Source: Brachycybe producta
Taxonomy: Eukaryota; Arthropoda; Diplopoda; Playtdesmida; Andrognathidae
Reading direction: 5' to 3'
Length of the DNA: 64,000 nucleotides
Assembly: GCA_036925085.1 (NCBI GenBank)
Contig: JAUPFP010000020.1
Coordinates: 1,872,001-1,936,000, forward strand
Within the stretch, counting starts at the first letter, position 1. Each line of letters starts with the position of its first letter. Positions 1 to 10,800 of the stretch are shown here, in pieces. The position numbers and the translations under genes were made by a program. The notes beneath the pieces are model-generated. The model was not told the DNA's origin and ran no database searches. It saw only the letters and a list, made by a program, of their open reading frames with translations.

Positions 1-309
1 TGTTTTTTGTTTTTGACCATTTTTTTTTTGGTATTTTTGATGGTTTTTCACGATTTTGTTATTTTTTTTATTCAGAAAAAATATAGTGATTTTTTGTGGG
101 TTTTAATTTTACATTTCAACTCTGTAGGGTGAGATCAATGTTAATTTTTCACTTTTATGCACTTATTACAAAGGAGAAAAACTTTTTACCACCAAAAAAC
201 CCTTGTGATCAGTGAGCACAGGTTTATTTTATGAACAAAAGAAAAAAATATTTTGCTAAATTTTTAATTTAAAAAGTACAAATGTGAAACAATTTACCAG
301 AAAATATTG
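1..309. other. AT-rich stretch, no gene seen
   Basis: T-rich and A-rich low-complexity sequence with no convincing ORF or repeat boundary. It abuts the LTR-like fragment that begins at 310. Confidence 0.5.
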
Positions 310-985
310 TGTAACGACCCGACTGGGCGCTACAACAACCCCGGCAAGTTTCCCCCAACTTACCGTTGCTGACTTCCGTTGGGACGGGCCTCAGCGCGGG
401 CCAGCCCTCCTCTTGTCCGTCCGTGAACATAGGTAATGCCAGTTGGAAGTCGGTCTCCCCATAAGTCGACGGTGAATTGCTGCCGACCGTAGAAGACTAT
501 ACGGTAGACCCCCGATGGATCCTACCGTGGACAAACCGTGCATGAAGCACCGGCCGACACGACGAAGTACATGCCGAAATGGGATGATGAAGTACCGGTG
601 AAACTCCACCGGTAAACCCCCACCCTCCCCGCGGTAACTTCCCCAGTAATTATATATAATAATAAATAAGACACGGACCACAGTGGTTGTAAGTGGAAAA
701 TAAAGATAGATAATTTATTCACAATAAATTATGAAAACACTCACTCAATTAAAGCAATAAATCTCCTGGTTATTCCAACCAGGAGTTAAGGTGCAGAACA
801 CCCACACAAGCACAAGGCAAAAGATGAATGGTGGCCATGTTGGCCACCTGTTGAAAGATGATGGAGCAATCACAGAAGCACATGCACACAGCATCAAGGG
901 TTTCACTACACTGTCCAGATATAATGGCCAACATCATATATATCACCCCCAGGCTGCTCCACCTGGGGGGAGGACAGTGACCCTT
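310..985. mobile_element. LTR-like fragment, family C, copy 1
   Basis: It begins TGTAACGACC and shares its start and a CCCCCAGRCTRCTCCACC block near its right end with the fragment at 7983-8677. It contains TATATAATAATAAATAAG, a plausible promoter or polyadenylation core. The right end is not resolved: homology fades around a G-run near 965-975 and transposase remnant begins just beyond. No target duplication could be recognised, so it may be truncated. Orientation is undetermined. Confidence 0.45.
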
Positions 986-999
986 GCTGGCCATTTTGG

Positions 1000-2056
1000 A
1001 TTTAGATCACAATGGTAAGGTGGTAATCTTACCACGGTATGACCATTGGCAGCAGCTAATTCATTGATAACATACCGTTTTTTAGGCATTGATGTCTTTA
1101 CCAAATGCAAAAGTTCCATCTTTAGCATGTTATCAATATACGGGATTCCATTTCGTGACAGCCAATCCTTTGTCACATCTTTCCGGGAGTTAGTTGTTGG
1201 GGCTTTGTCAATTTGGACACTATGATAAGGAGCATAATCCATGATGATTAAACTATTCAGTGGGATGTTTTTAAGTAATTGCTTTATAAACTAATTTTTG
1301 AAGTTTTCAGAATTCATTTCATCATGGTAATCACCAGATTTAGTTTTAGACTTAACAAATAGACCTGCATTGGGTATGAAGCCATTTTTAGTACCAGCAT
1401 GGCAAACTGTGAAACTTGCACCTTTACTTGCTGGAACTTCAGGTCCTGAAGCCTTGTCAAAAGTAGTGTCCAGCCAGGTTTTCTTTAATATGAATGATGA
1501 ATTAATCCATGTTTCATCCAAATAAACTTCTGGCCTAGGTGCTTCACTTTCCCTATTCGAGAAAATTTTGTCTTGCAGAGACAATGTGCGGTTTTTCAAA
1601 AAGAAACTTTTTCCCATCATGTTTCATCCAACGAAAACCAAATTTGTGTAGAATATTTCTTAAACTTGTCATTTGCCCACTGAAGCAAATTTCCTTTCGG
1701 AGTACTGTCAGTATTGAGCTGACAGTTGGAAACTTTGTTTCTCTGTAGAATTGATGCACAACTCTGCGAACAACATTTACGTCAAAATTATCTAAATTTG
1801 TAACGCTGGCTTCCCTTTGTCATTTTTTTCCTGGTGTATAAAAATCACCTTTTTCTCTTTTCTTGGCAATTTTAATAAATGTTCCTTTAGAAACTTGTGT
1901 TGCTTCAGCTGCTCTTCGAGTAGCAAACTGGAAACCTATTCGCTTACTGATATTGTCTCTTTCATTTTCCATAAATTTTAAAACATTATAAATCAACTCT
2001 CTAGCCTGACTTTTGATTGTTTTTCCTTTTATTCTGAAGATGCTCATCATGCTCAT
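1000..2056 (-). pseudogene. Decayed IS630/Tc1-type DDE transposase
   Basis: Minus-strand coding pieces in several frames together read as one transposase. The N-terminal HTH part ends FYTPGKK (about 2056-1820). A middle part follows (about 1759-1553). The segment with the catalytic motif YLDETWIN lies at about 1540-1510. The C-terminal part (1242-1000) has MDYAPYHS and LPPYHCDLNP. This motif order is typical of the DDE-superfamily endonucleases annotated in many invertebrate transposons. Frameshifts separate the pieces, and the protein breaks off right after LNP where the LTR-like fragment begins, so it is inactive. No terminal inverted repeats were recognised. Confidence 0.75.
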
Positions 2057-2597
2057 GTTTTAGAAAAACTAAACTGATTTTAATTTAAATCTGAACATTT
2101 ATACAATGTTATGGGCCAAATTGAGTCCCCATTGGATATTGGACCCTTACAAAAACTTATATGAACTATGGTGCAAAAAAATATCTTTACAACATTGAGA
2201 GAATTTGAGACACATAATGGCAGTGTTTTTTTTTTGAAAAAAATCCTTTTAGATTTTGCTTTTCATTTATTTTCTGTTTTTTTCCAGATTTAATTTGACA
2301 CAACTAAACTCCAAGGGCCGTCATCAATGATCATTTTAGAACCAGTTTTTCCTCCTTTTTACAACCACTGAGCAATTAACAGAATTTTTTTCCTTTGCCC
2401 CCAATGGGTAACATACTACCCTAAACACCTTTTTGGACAGTTCATTTTGGGTCTGCCACCCACTCCCAAAAACAAGCTGGTCATTCTTTCATTGCGCCAA
2501 CTGTACTTTGTTGATTCTTTTAATAGCTTAATTCGGCCTGGCCGCTTTATTCGGCCCGGCTGTATTCCGCCACCTCAAAAAAATAAAAATACAGGAC
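2057..2597. other. Intergenic, nothing recognised
   Basis: AT-rich sequence without a credible ORF. Short GC-richer words (GGCCTGGCCGC, GGCCCGGC near 2536-2560) may be remnants of a transposon end, but I could not pair them. Confidence 0.4.
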
Positions 2598-3302
2598 TCT
2601 AAAATACAGTAAAGCGCAAAAAATCGTTTTTTAACACCATGTTAAATCCCATTGGATCAAAAACCGTCCCACAAGCATTTGAATAACTCATTAAAAACAA
2701 TCTAGAACAATAACAAAAAAGTTAGCACGTGCTTTCATGTATTGACTTCACGATGTTTCCTTTTTATAAAGTTTGAAAAGGTACTTCTACTTTTTAATAA
2801 CGTTTAAAATCGTACGATTTTTAACTCCATGTTAAGTCCCTTAGGACCAAAACACCGTTCCACAAAAGTTAGAAGAACTCTCATTAAAAATGATTTAGAG
2901 CAATGAAACAATTAGCACGTACTTAACATGTGTTTATTGCCTTCAGTATGATTCCTTTTCCTAAATTTTAAAAGGTCCTTCTATTTTAAACAACATTCAA
3001 AATCGATCGTTTTTTAACTCCATGTTAAATCCCATAGGGCCAAAAAAACCATCCCAGAAATATTTGAAGAATTCTCGTTCAAAATGACTTAGAACAATAA
3101 CAAAAGAATTAGCAAGTGCATTAATCTATTGGCTTCACGATGTTTCCTTTTTATAAAGTTAGCACATAAAATTATTTTTCTATAATAATTATTATGTGAC
3201 TTCAAATCTGAAGTAAAAACGTCAAAAAAACATTTTTAAATCAACAACGATCGCAGGGCCTACATTTGGAGAAATTTTGAATTAAAATCTATATCTAGGC
3301 TC
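2598..3302 (+). mobile_element. RepA element, copy 1 (5' truncated)
   Basis: Non-autonomous repeat built of about three diverged 180-bp units. Each unit has TTTTTAACTCCATGTTAA, an ACCGTCCCACAAA block and a TTAGCACGTGC block. The right terminus is TATCTAGGCTC followed by TTAA at 3303-3306. Other copies (19536, 62578) show GAGCCTAGATA inverted ends flanked by TTAA, which points to a TTAA-target DNA transposon (piggyBac- or Kolobok-like by target only). The left terminus is missing here. Confidence 0.65.
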
Positions 3303-3330
3303 TTAAGTCATGTTGCGGTTGAACACGGAC

Positions 3331-3523
3331 AATTAGAAAACGGGATGAACAGAAGTTGGCTCCGCCCTTTTCATGACAAACGCAACTTCTAATTAGTTAG
3401 TTATGTAGTCTGACGTCACTTGCTCCGCCCTTTTTAACGTCAAATTACAGAACAAACGAATTAGAAATTGGCGGTCGTCATAAAAAGGGCGGAGCCAATG
3501 TCTGTTCATCCCGTTTTCTAATT
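3331..3523. mobile_element. Fold-back MITE, AATTAGAAA family, copy 1
   Basis: The two halves are inverted: AATTAGAAAACGGGATGAAC at the left and its near complement at the right end. GGCTCCGCCCTTTT and AAAAGGGCGGAGCC lie inside, and a TGACGTCA-type centre is present. A related copy lies at 60328-60520, and a fragment with the same words at about 27740-27840. Confidence 0.7.
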
Positions 3524-3640
3524 GCTTTTGGTTGTGGTTTGAACGAGATAAAAATTTAATACGTAGAGCGCTTTTGTAGATGTGCAGAAAAATGCGCAAA
3601 TTTACAATATAAACGGAATGGATTCTATTGAGCAATGCCT

Positions 3641-4432
3641 AGCCACCTTATATACCAGGGGGGGGGGGGGGTCCAGGACTGACATTTGGCTTAAAAACTG
3701 TAAGTCATAAATGGCCGCCAAATGCATGTATATTTCACCAGAGGGCGCTGACCACAAATTAAGAAAATAAAATTATTTCTTGGCTTTATGGTTGCACATT
3801 GAATTATCAAAAACAGTTTTTGTTCAAGTTTTTCAGTTTTTGTTTAAAATTTTGCTTAAATATACAGTATGATAAAGCAAAATTAAAAGAGTACCTAATT
3901 AATGCATTTTCCAATCATGCCTGGCTGTCATGTAAATCTTGTTCGAGTTTTTTACAGGTTGAACACACTAAACAACTGCACTCCCTTTTAGCAAATAAAT
4001 TTTTAAATGCATATTTAAAAAATTGTTCAGCAAAAATTACAGAAGACAATGACATGCACATTTCACAAAAAAACAATTAGCCGCAAATTCCTAAAATTGT
4101 AGTTAGTTATTCTCATTTAAAAGTTTTTCATTTTTAATTATTATTAAATTATTATTAAATTATATTTTAAATTATTATTTTAAAATTATTATTAAATTAA
4201 CATTAATAAATTATTATTTTTAAATTATTATTAATAAATTATTATTTTAAAATTATTATTAATAAATTATTATTAAATTATTATTACTATTTATGTTAAG
4301 TTTATATCTTCTTTCTAAATTTGTGACTAGCACCACCAAGCGAGTAAGAGATGCAAAACGGCGGCCATTTATGACTTAAATTTTTAACATTAGCCTATGG
4401 ACGAAATGACAGGCCTGGTATATAAGGTGGCT
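3641..4432. mobile_element. DNA transposon with perfect 19-bp TIRs
   Basis: AGCCACCTTATATACCAGG at 3641-3659 is perfectly inverted at 4414-4432. A second inverted pair lies inside (GTAAGTCATAAATGGCCGCC and its complement GGCGGCCATTTATGACTTA, near 3700 and 4361). A long G-run follows the left TIR. A 93-codon open frame (3799-4080) with CKSCSSF and QLHSLLANKFLNAYLKNC looks like the C-terminus of a transposase remnant, but I cannot name the family. No clean target duplication was found. Confidence 0.6.
4130..4290. repeat. AT microsatellite (TTATTAAA-type)
   Basis: Simple AT-rich array of TTATTATTAAA units inside the 19-bp-TIR element. Confidence 0.8.
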
Positions 4433-4722
4433 ATGACCATTACAAAAGTTTCTAGAGTACTAACCCTTGGAATTGGCGGTCTTTTGTAAGTAATTCGTTT
4501 ATTTCATACAAAATTTATAGATTGACAAGTTCTGACGTGTAACGTTTGGTAACAACAGTAAACCGAATTTTTTTTTATCGTGGCTGTTTTTCTCAGCACT
4601 TTTAAAAGTTTATTTGGTAAGTTTGACGTATTCGGATGCTGTATTTACATTGAATTTGAATAACATTATATACGTTTAATTTATTAATTTTTATAGTGGT
4701 TTTTCTATTTTTGTCAGCAATA
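4433..4722 (+). promoter_or_regulatory. EXO5 upstream region / probable 5' UTR
   Basis: No TE signature was recognised here. A strong donor-like TTTTGTAAGTAA occurs near 4482-4495 and an acceptor-like TTTTCTATTTTTGTCAG ends at 4717, six bases before the EXO5 ATG. A non-coding first exon spliced onto the coding exon is therefore possible. This is inferred from splice-site consensus only. Confidence 0.35.
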
Positions 4723-4825
4723 ATGAATGAAGACGATGTGTGGAGTGGAATGGATGATGAACATTTCTTAGCTGTTGATCTTGAAACCATTGAAAAGTCA
4801 TATGCTTCAATTCGTCATGGATGCG
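4723..4825 (+). CDS. EXO5: EXO5 coding exon 1
   Basis: ATG at 4723 begins [20 protein letters not shown], an acidic N-terminus. The exon ends GGATGCG before the donor GTAAGG (4826). It has 34 codons plus one base (phase 1). The start is chosen because an acceptor-like tract lies immediately upstream and the frame joins exon 2. Confidence 0.8.
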
Positions 4826-7800
4826 GTAAGGGTGTTTTGAAAAATTAATTCGATTAGGAGCCAGGGCCGGTTCTATGGATTTTTTTGTAAGTAGGCGGGA
4901 TGTAATGTTGCCGCCTCCAACACACAAGCGCGGTAATACGATGAAATTTTAATAGTTGACAATTATAGTCATTATTTTTTATGAGAATGTTGCAAACTCT
5001 CGAATTAGCTCTTCCATATTTAGTTGATCTGCAGTTTTCTTCTCGATCGAAGTTATGGCTAGACGAAACGAGGGTCATGATGTCAAACAAGGGATTCAAG
5101 GAACCCTATAGACCTCCATTGCTTTAATATATATGCTTTAACATATCAAATAACAAACGTTTTTTCATTGTTACATGTGTGCACATGTGTATGCACATTT
5201 ACACGCGTTCGCACATGTGTACGCACATTTAAAACACGTGCGCGCATGTGTACGCACATTTACACATCGTTCTAAAATTTCAATTTTTTTTTCCAGTTTC
5301 ATCGTCAGAATGTGTACATCATTTTAGGTCTGATGACATTTTATTGTAGGTGGCCCCGTTTTTGAGTTCGACCCACAAAAAATTATGACCCAAAACTTAA
5401 AATTTGTTTGTAAAAAATTCATAAAAAAATAACCCCTTGGTAAAAGTTTCTAATTTTTTGTCAGGAGCATCATATTTACCCAAGGAGTCAAATAAAAAAT
5501 ACTGCATGTCTTTATCTCATTCCGTTCTTGAGTTCGACCCACAAAATCGGGGTTCCTGACACACACATACAGACATCCTTTTTGCCCCTTTTCTTGCATG
5601 ATCAATTCCATTGCTCTTAAGAGCAATGGAGGTCAAAAACAGCGGACTTTTTTTTCCGAGTAGGTAATGACTTTAATTACTGTGTACTAAGTGTATGGAC
5701 CTTAAAAATGTACCGGAATGGTGAAAAACAATGTAAAATTACCCTACACGCCCAACACGCCTTTTAGAATACCCACTAAACGAGCCCTGCGACATTTGTG
5801 ATCTCGGATATGATTGAAAAGCTTCGTTCAGTGCTGGCAACTGTCATAGGCAACGTTAGCAGTATTTGAAGCGCTACAAAGAGATTATGGAATAATTCAA
5901 CAACGCTACGTTTGCATAATTGCATAATTCATGGATCACAATGTTAAGATGTCTCCACAAGGCTATTATTTCTTCACAGTTTGTGTAAAAAAAATTTTGA
6001 CGGAACTTTTTTTAGAAAATAAATACTTTCTGCTCCAGAAAATGCCGCCCGTGAGAGTGGGCCGCCGTAGGCAACCGCCTACGCTTAGAACCGGCCCTGT
6101 TAGGAGCCCCGTTAGTCTAGTTTCACATGCTGATACGTATATTGCGATACATGTATGATACTGAATTTCAATGCTCGCAAATAGAAGCGTTCATACGGCG
6201 ATACCCATAGGATATACTATTGCGATACTGATTTTGTGTAACCAGGGGCCCTCGGCCACCGGCGACTTTTTGTAAAACTCAACTGACAAAAGCAAATGAT
6301 CAAAACCCACAGGTGTATACTATATCACATTGAGTATCTTCTATTTTTATTTCTGGATACGTGTATCGTGATACGCATAACAGCGTTGGCTGTTAAATCT
6401 GGTGTACCCCAAAGTAGTGTGCTGGGTCCTCTTTTGTTCCTGATATTCATTAATGACCTCAGCAGCACAGTTGGCAGCAACTGTAGACTATTTGCTGATG
6501 ATACTCTATTTACAAAGAGGATGATTTTGTCCAAGACTGTAAAATGTTAGCACCAGGGTGGCTGATTTTTTTGATTTTTTTAAAAAAATCAAATAAATGA
6601 TTTTTTTTATTTAAATCAGATTTTTTTGATTTTTTTTTTTCATTTATGTGAAATATTAAATTTTTTTTATAATGATGTTTTCAAAAATGAGTAATAACAA
6701 CATTGTTAATTGTTAAGTTGTTAGTAAAATAATTGCAAAATAAGAAAAAACGTTAATAAACATTCAAATTTGAAAATAATAAGTTTCAAGCACTTTTAAT
6801 TTAACATTCTGAACATATAAACACGAGCTTTGCAGCCTTTTCAAGTTCCCAAAGCAAATCAGTGCCTCAAGAGGTAAACTGGGTTGTCACTTTTTTTTTT
6901 TAAAAACATGATTTTTACATCTTCATAAGATGTAAAATTCGTGTTTTTAAACAGCTTGTCAAGTTCTATCAGTAGTAAACAGTGTTAAGTCCACGGTTTT
7001 AGACATCGGCTGCTAGGTGGTGGTATACCATGTTAAGTCCTATTTCATCAATGAAGAGAAAAAATCTAGGTTTGGTGACTTAAAATAGTTTACCTCTGAT
7101 GCTCTTAAATAGATTACTACTACTATTTGCCTAGGCTCTATTCAAATAAATAAAAAAAACTTCTTTACATTTATCACTTTCTTAAAGTGCAAGATAAACA
7201 GTTTTCTGATGACTCGATGATTAATATTTCAAATAGCAGTTACATTTAAATTTTAAAATATTTAATTTTTCTGTTCAACCTTTTTTGTGGGCAATTTTCC
7301 AGTTTTTTCCATTGCAAATTTGCAATTTTTTTTAATGAAACACTTTGTTTTGAACATTTCAAACATCTTGTAATTTTGTTTTATTAAACTTTTTCTACTT
7401 TTTTAGTTTTATACGTTTGGGTTTTATACGTACACAAAATAATAGTTTTACACGTGACGTACGCTCGTATTATACGATATAAAATCACGGTATAAAACCA
7501 CGTATAATACGTGACGTATTATGCCTACCCATCCCTGATCGTCATGTTGAAACTAGCCTAAAGGTCTTCATAGACCTCAACCTTCCGAAATGACGACAAT
7601 TCATAACTTTTTTCGTCTAACCCATAGCCATTACGAACGCTTTTTTTTTTTCAGCAAATAAGTATTTTGTCTCAAGGGTTTGATTTGGGGTGCATTAATG
7701 AAGGGTGGGATTTTTCATTTGCTTTTGGATTAATTTAATTCCTGAAATGGCTCAAGGAACTGCAAGATTATGTTACTGGCATTCTTCTTGAATTTTTGAA

Positions 7801-10800
7801 ATTAATTTTGCTGTTTTGTAATTTTCTAGGCATTCCTTCGGCATTACCTATAACTAATCAGAGTACAGAGCTATGTAAAAACTTTGAGATGAAGTCGAAG
7901 TTATCGGCAGTAACGTCTTTAACAAGTCGAGTTAGGCCCACGGTCAGAATTGGTAATTATTTTTTTTTTTATTTTTCTCAATTGTAACGATCCAACTGGC
8001 CGTCCAATACCACTGGTAAGACGGAACGTCCTGTCATTTAACCTTCCAGAGGGCGTGCCAAATGACGTCATAAGCGGGAGGACAGACTATTACATATAGA
8101 CTCTAGCTTATAAGGGGCGAAGTCGGTTATCCTCTTTATCTATTATCTTTGGCAGCAACGCGAGGATTATGGCGGTACTCTAATAGTACCGCCGTAGACC
8201 GGCGAGAGTTTACTGGACCGTGGCGACGGCTCACCACGGCGATTTCCACACCTGGAAAACCCCCTTTCCCATGGTAAAACTCTCCGGAAAAATAACCGAC
8301 ACGTAAACACTTATGTAAAAACAAGATATAGACGCTATGCTGACCCGCTTGGCCAGCAAAAACCCGTTAAAGTAAACTTGACCAGTGAGCACTTGACCTG
8401 GCCTCCCGCAGGTTGTTGACCAGTTTTCAGAGTATAACTGACTGAACGGACAAATGGTTAGCCTGGCCATTATCAACCCCCAGACTACTCCACCTTGAGG
8501 GGGGGGGGGCAGCAGTAGCGCATGCATGACCTCTGGCCTATAGAATCTTATGGTGAGAGGTCAGCTGGACACAATGTGGCGTCCGCCTGGCTGCCTACCC
8601 CAAGCAGCCTAGCAGACCGCCATCAGGGTTTCGTCTGCTTGACGTAATTAAAGGAGGAGACAAACCAGGCTGTCACACAAATGTTTATATGGAAGTGTCA
8701 GGTATCAACTACCACTAAGGAAGGAGAGAAGTTGCCGCAGATATCCATAGTTTGGGATATCTGGATAATCAACAGTTTTTTTTAGGATAACTGATCCGAT
8801 GGCAGACTGTCCGATCGCATATTAACAAAAATATTTTCTTCCTCTGTTAATGCTTATATTCACTTTATTAAGTAGACATTAAGGGCGTTCACATACAAGC
8901 AACCTTTAGTGATTGACAGCAACTGTAAAAAGTGGTCCTAGGGTAGTTGAATGAACTACTAAAAATAGTCGTATAGTCGACTCGAGTAGTCGATTTTGGC
9001 CATATGTCGATCAATTATTGCAATCTAACTTAAGAGGCTATATCGCAAAATTACTTCGAAGAATTTCCGCAAAGTGCGCTAGCATCGTTTTTCTATTGAG
9101 CCCATAGACCCAATGTTAAAGAAGAAACGTTAGTTTTTAAAATACACAGTCGCGGCAGTATGTTTATTTTTCATATTTAAAGTAGTCCAATATTAAGTTT
9201 TCAAAATCGTGAATTTCTAACTCTTTATGTTAAACTCCATTGAGTACGCGCTCGTAAGCAAAAAAACATCCATTAAAATGCTCGTAAAAATACCTAGACA
9301 TATTTTTTTAAAAAAATCACAGTTAAACCACAGTGACACCAACATATTGGCGCACGTGCTGCCTTTTTCTGTTTTTTATTTATTATTTTTACACATTTTT
9401 ACGAGCATTTCAATGGACGTTTTTTTCTTTCTTATTTGGGCGTACTCAATGGAGTTTAACATACGAGTTAGAAATTTGCGATTTTGAAATAGTTTTTAAA
9501 TATAGAACGGCACCTGTCAGCATACATTTAAGCTGCACATTGCAGTTTGAAAACTTAATATTGGACAACTTTAATTATGAAAAATAAACATATTGCCGCA
9601 ACTGTGTATTTTAAAAATTAGCGTTTCTATGTGCTCAATAGAAAAAGGATGCTAGGAAAAAAAAAGGATGCTTCGAAGTAATTTTTTGATGTAGCCTCGT
9701 AAACTTTTTATACTTTTTAGTTTAATTTCTACGCGCAAATAAGTTTTTTTATGTATGGTATTATACGGTATAATATACAGTAAAACCACGTATAATAGTG
9801 ACGATTATACCTACCCATCTCTGGTTAGAGTTCCTTGATGAATTTCTTGTTAAAATATTATACTTTTTTATCACTTAATTTCCTTAATTAAAGGGTCCAA
9901 GGGACCAAGTTAGGTCCAATTAAAATATGCTTTTAAGACCTATTTTGATCTAATGGAAGCAAGTTAAGATATGGACTTTAAAAATTGAGAAAAGGAGGGC
10001 AGAAACATGTTGTAATTTGGCTGCGAGCAGAGTACTTTTAGTAATTGTAATAAAAACAAAGCGTAAAAACCCTACAAAATGACAGTTTTCTGTTGGTTAA
10101 CGAGCAGTTAACTTAATTTTTTTTTCTTTAGGGAAAAAGTTTTTGAAAAAAAACATTCCACTCCAAAAGTACCGTTATGGACGAATTTGGGTTTCCGATA
10201 TTGCGGCACAGTTGTGGTGTGAACAACAAATGTTGTTTAAGTTTGAGCCACCGCAAGAAATGGTTGACACTGAGATTGTCGAACGTGAAGTTGTGACGGT
10301 GGGCACATCACTGCACTTGGCAAGAGGTAAGCATGTATTTTTAATGGAATGGTAGGATATTTTTAGGATGTCCGTTGCTCATAGCTGTAATATATTTCAC
10401 CAAAGATAAGACATTTATGGTTCCACTTCAGTGCAGTGGTAAAATGATTAGAATGTTGCCTACCAAGATGTGTATTTTGCTTGCACACCAAGAACAGCTC
10501 TGATACAGTCAAACTCAGTTAACACGTAATGAACATAAACAACTATTTAATAGGCTAAATCACAAAGTTTCTTCGAAAAATCACCGCAAAGAGTGCTAGC
10601 ATCGTTTTTCTATTGAGCTCATAGACCCAATGTTAAAGAAAAAATATTAATTTTTAAAAAAACACATGCGCGGCAATGTTTATTTTTCATATTTAAAGTT
10701 GTCCAATATTAAGTTTTCAAAGTGCACTCTGCACCTTAAATATATGCTGATCGAGTGATTTAATAACAAAAAAATTATTAAGTGCGGTTATATTTTTAAA

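Noticed and set aside
3799..4080. Naming the 93-codon ORF as a specific transposase family
   Set aside because: It looks transposase-like and sits between TIRs, but without a search I cannot assign P/THAP9 or another family.
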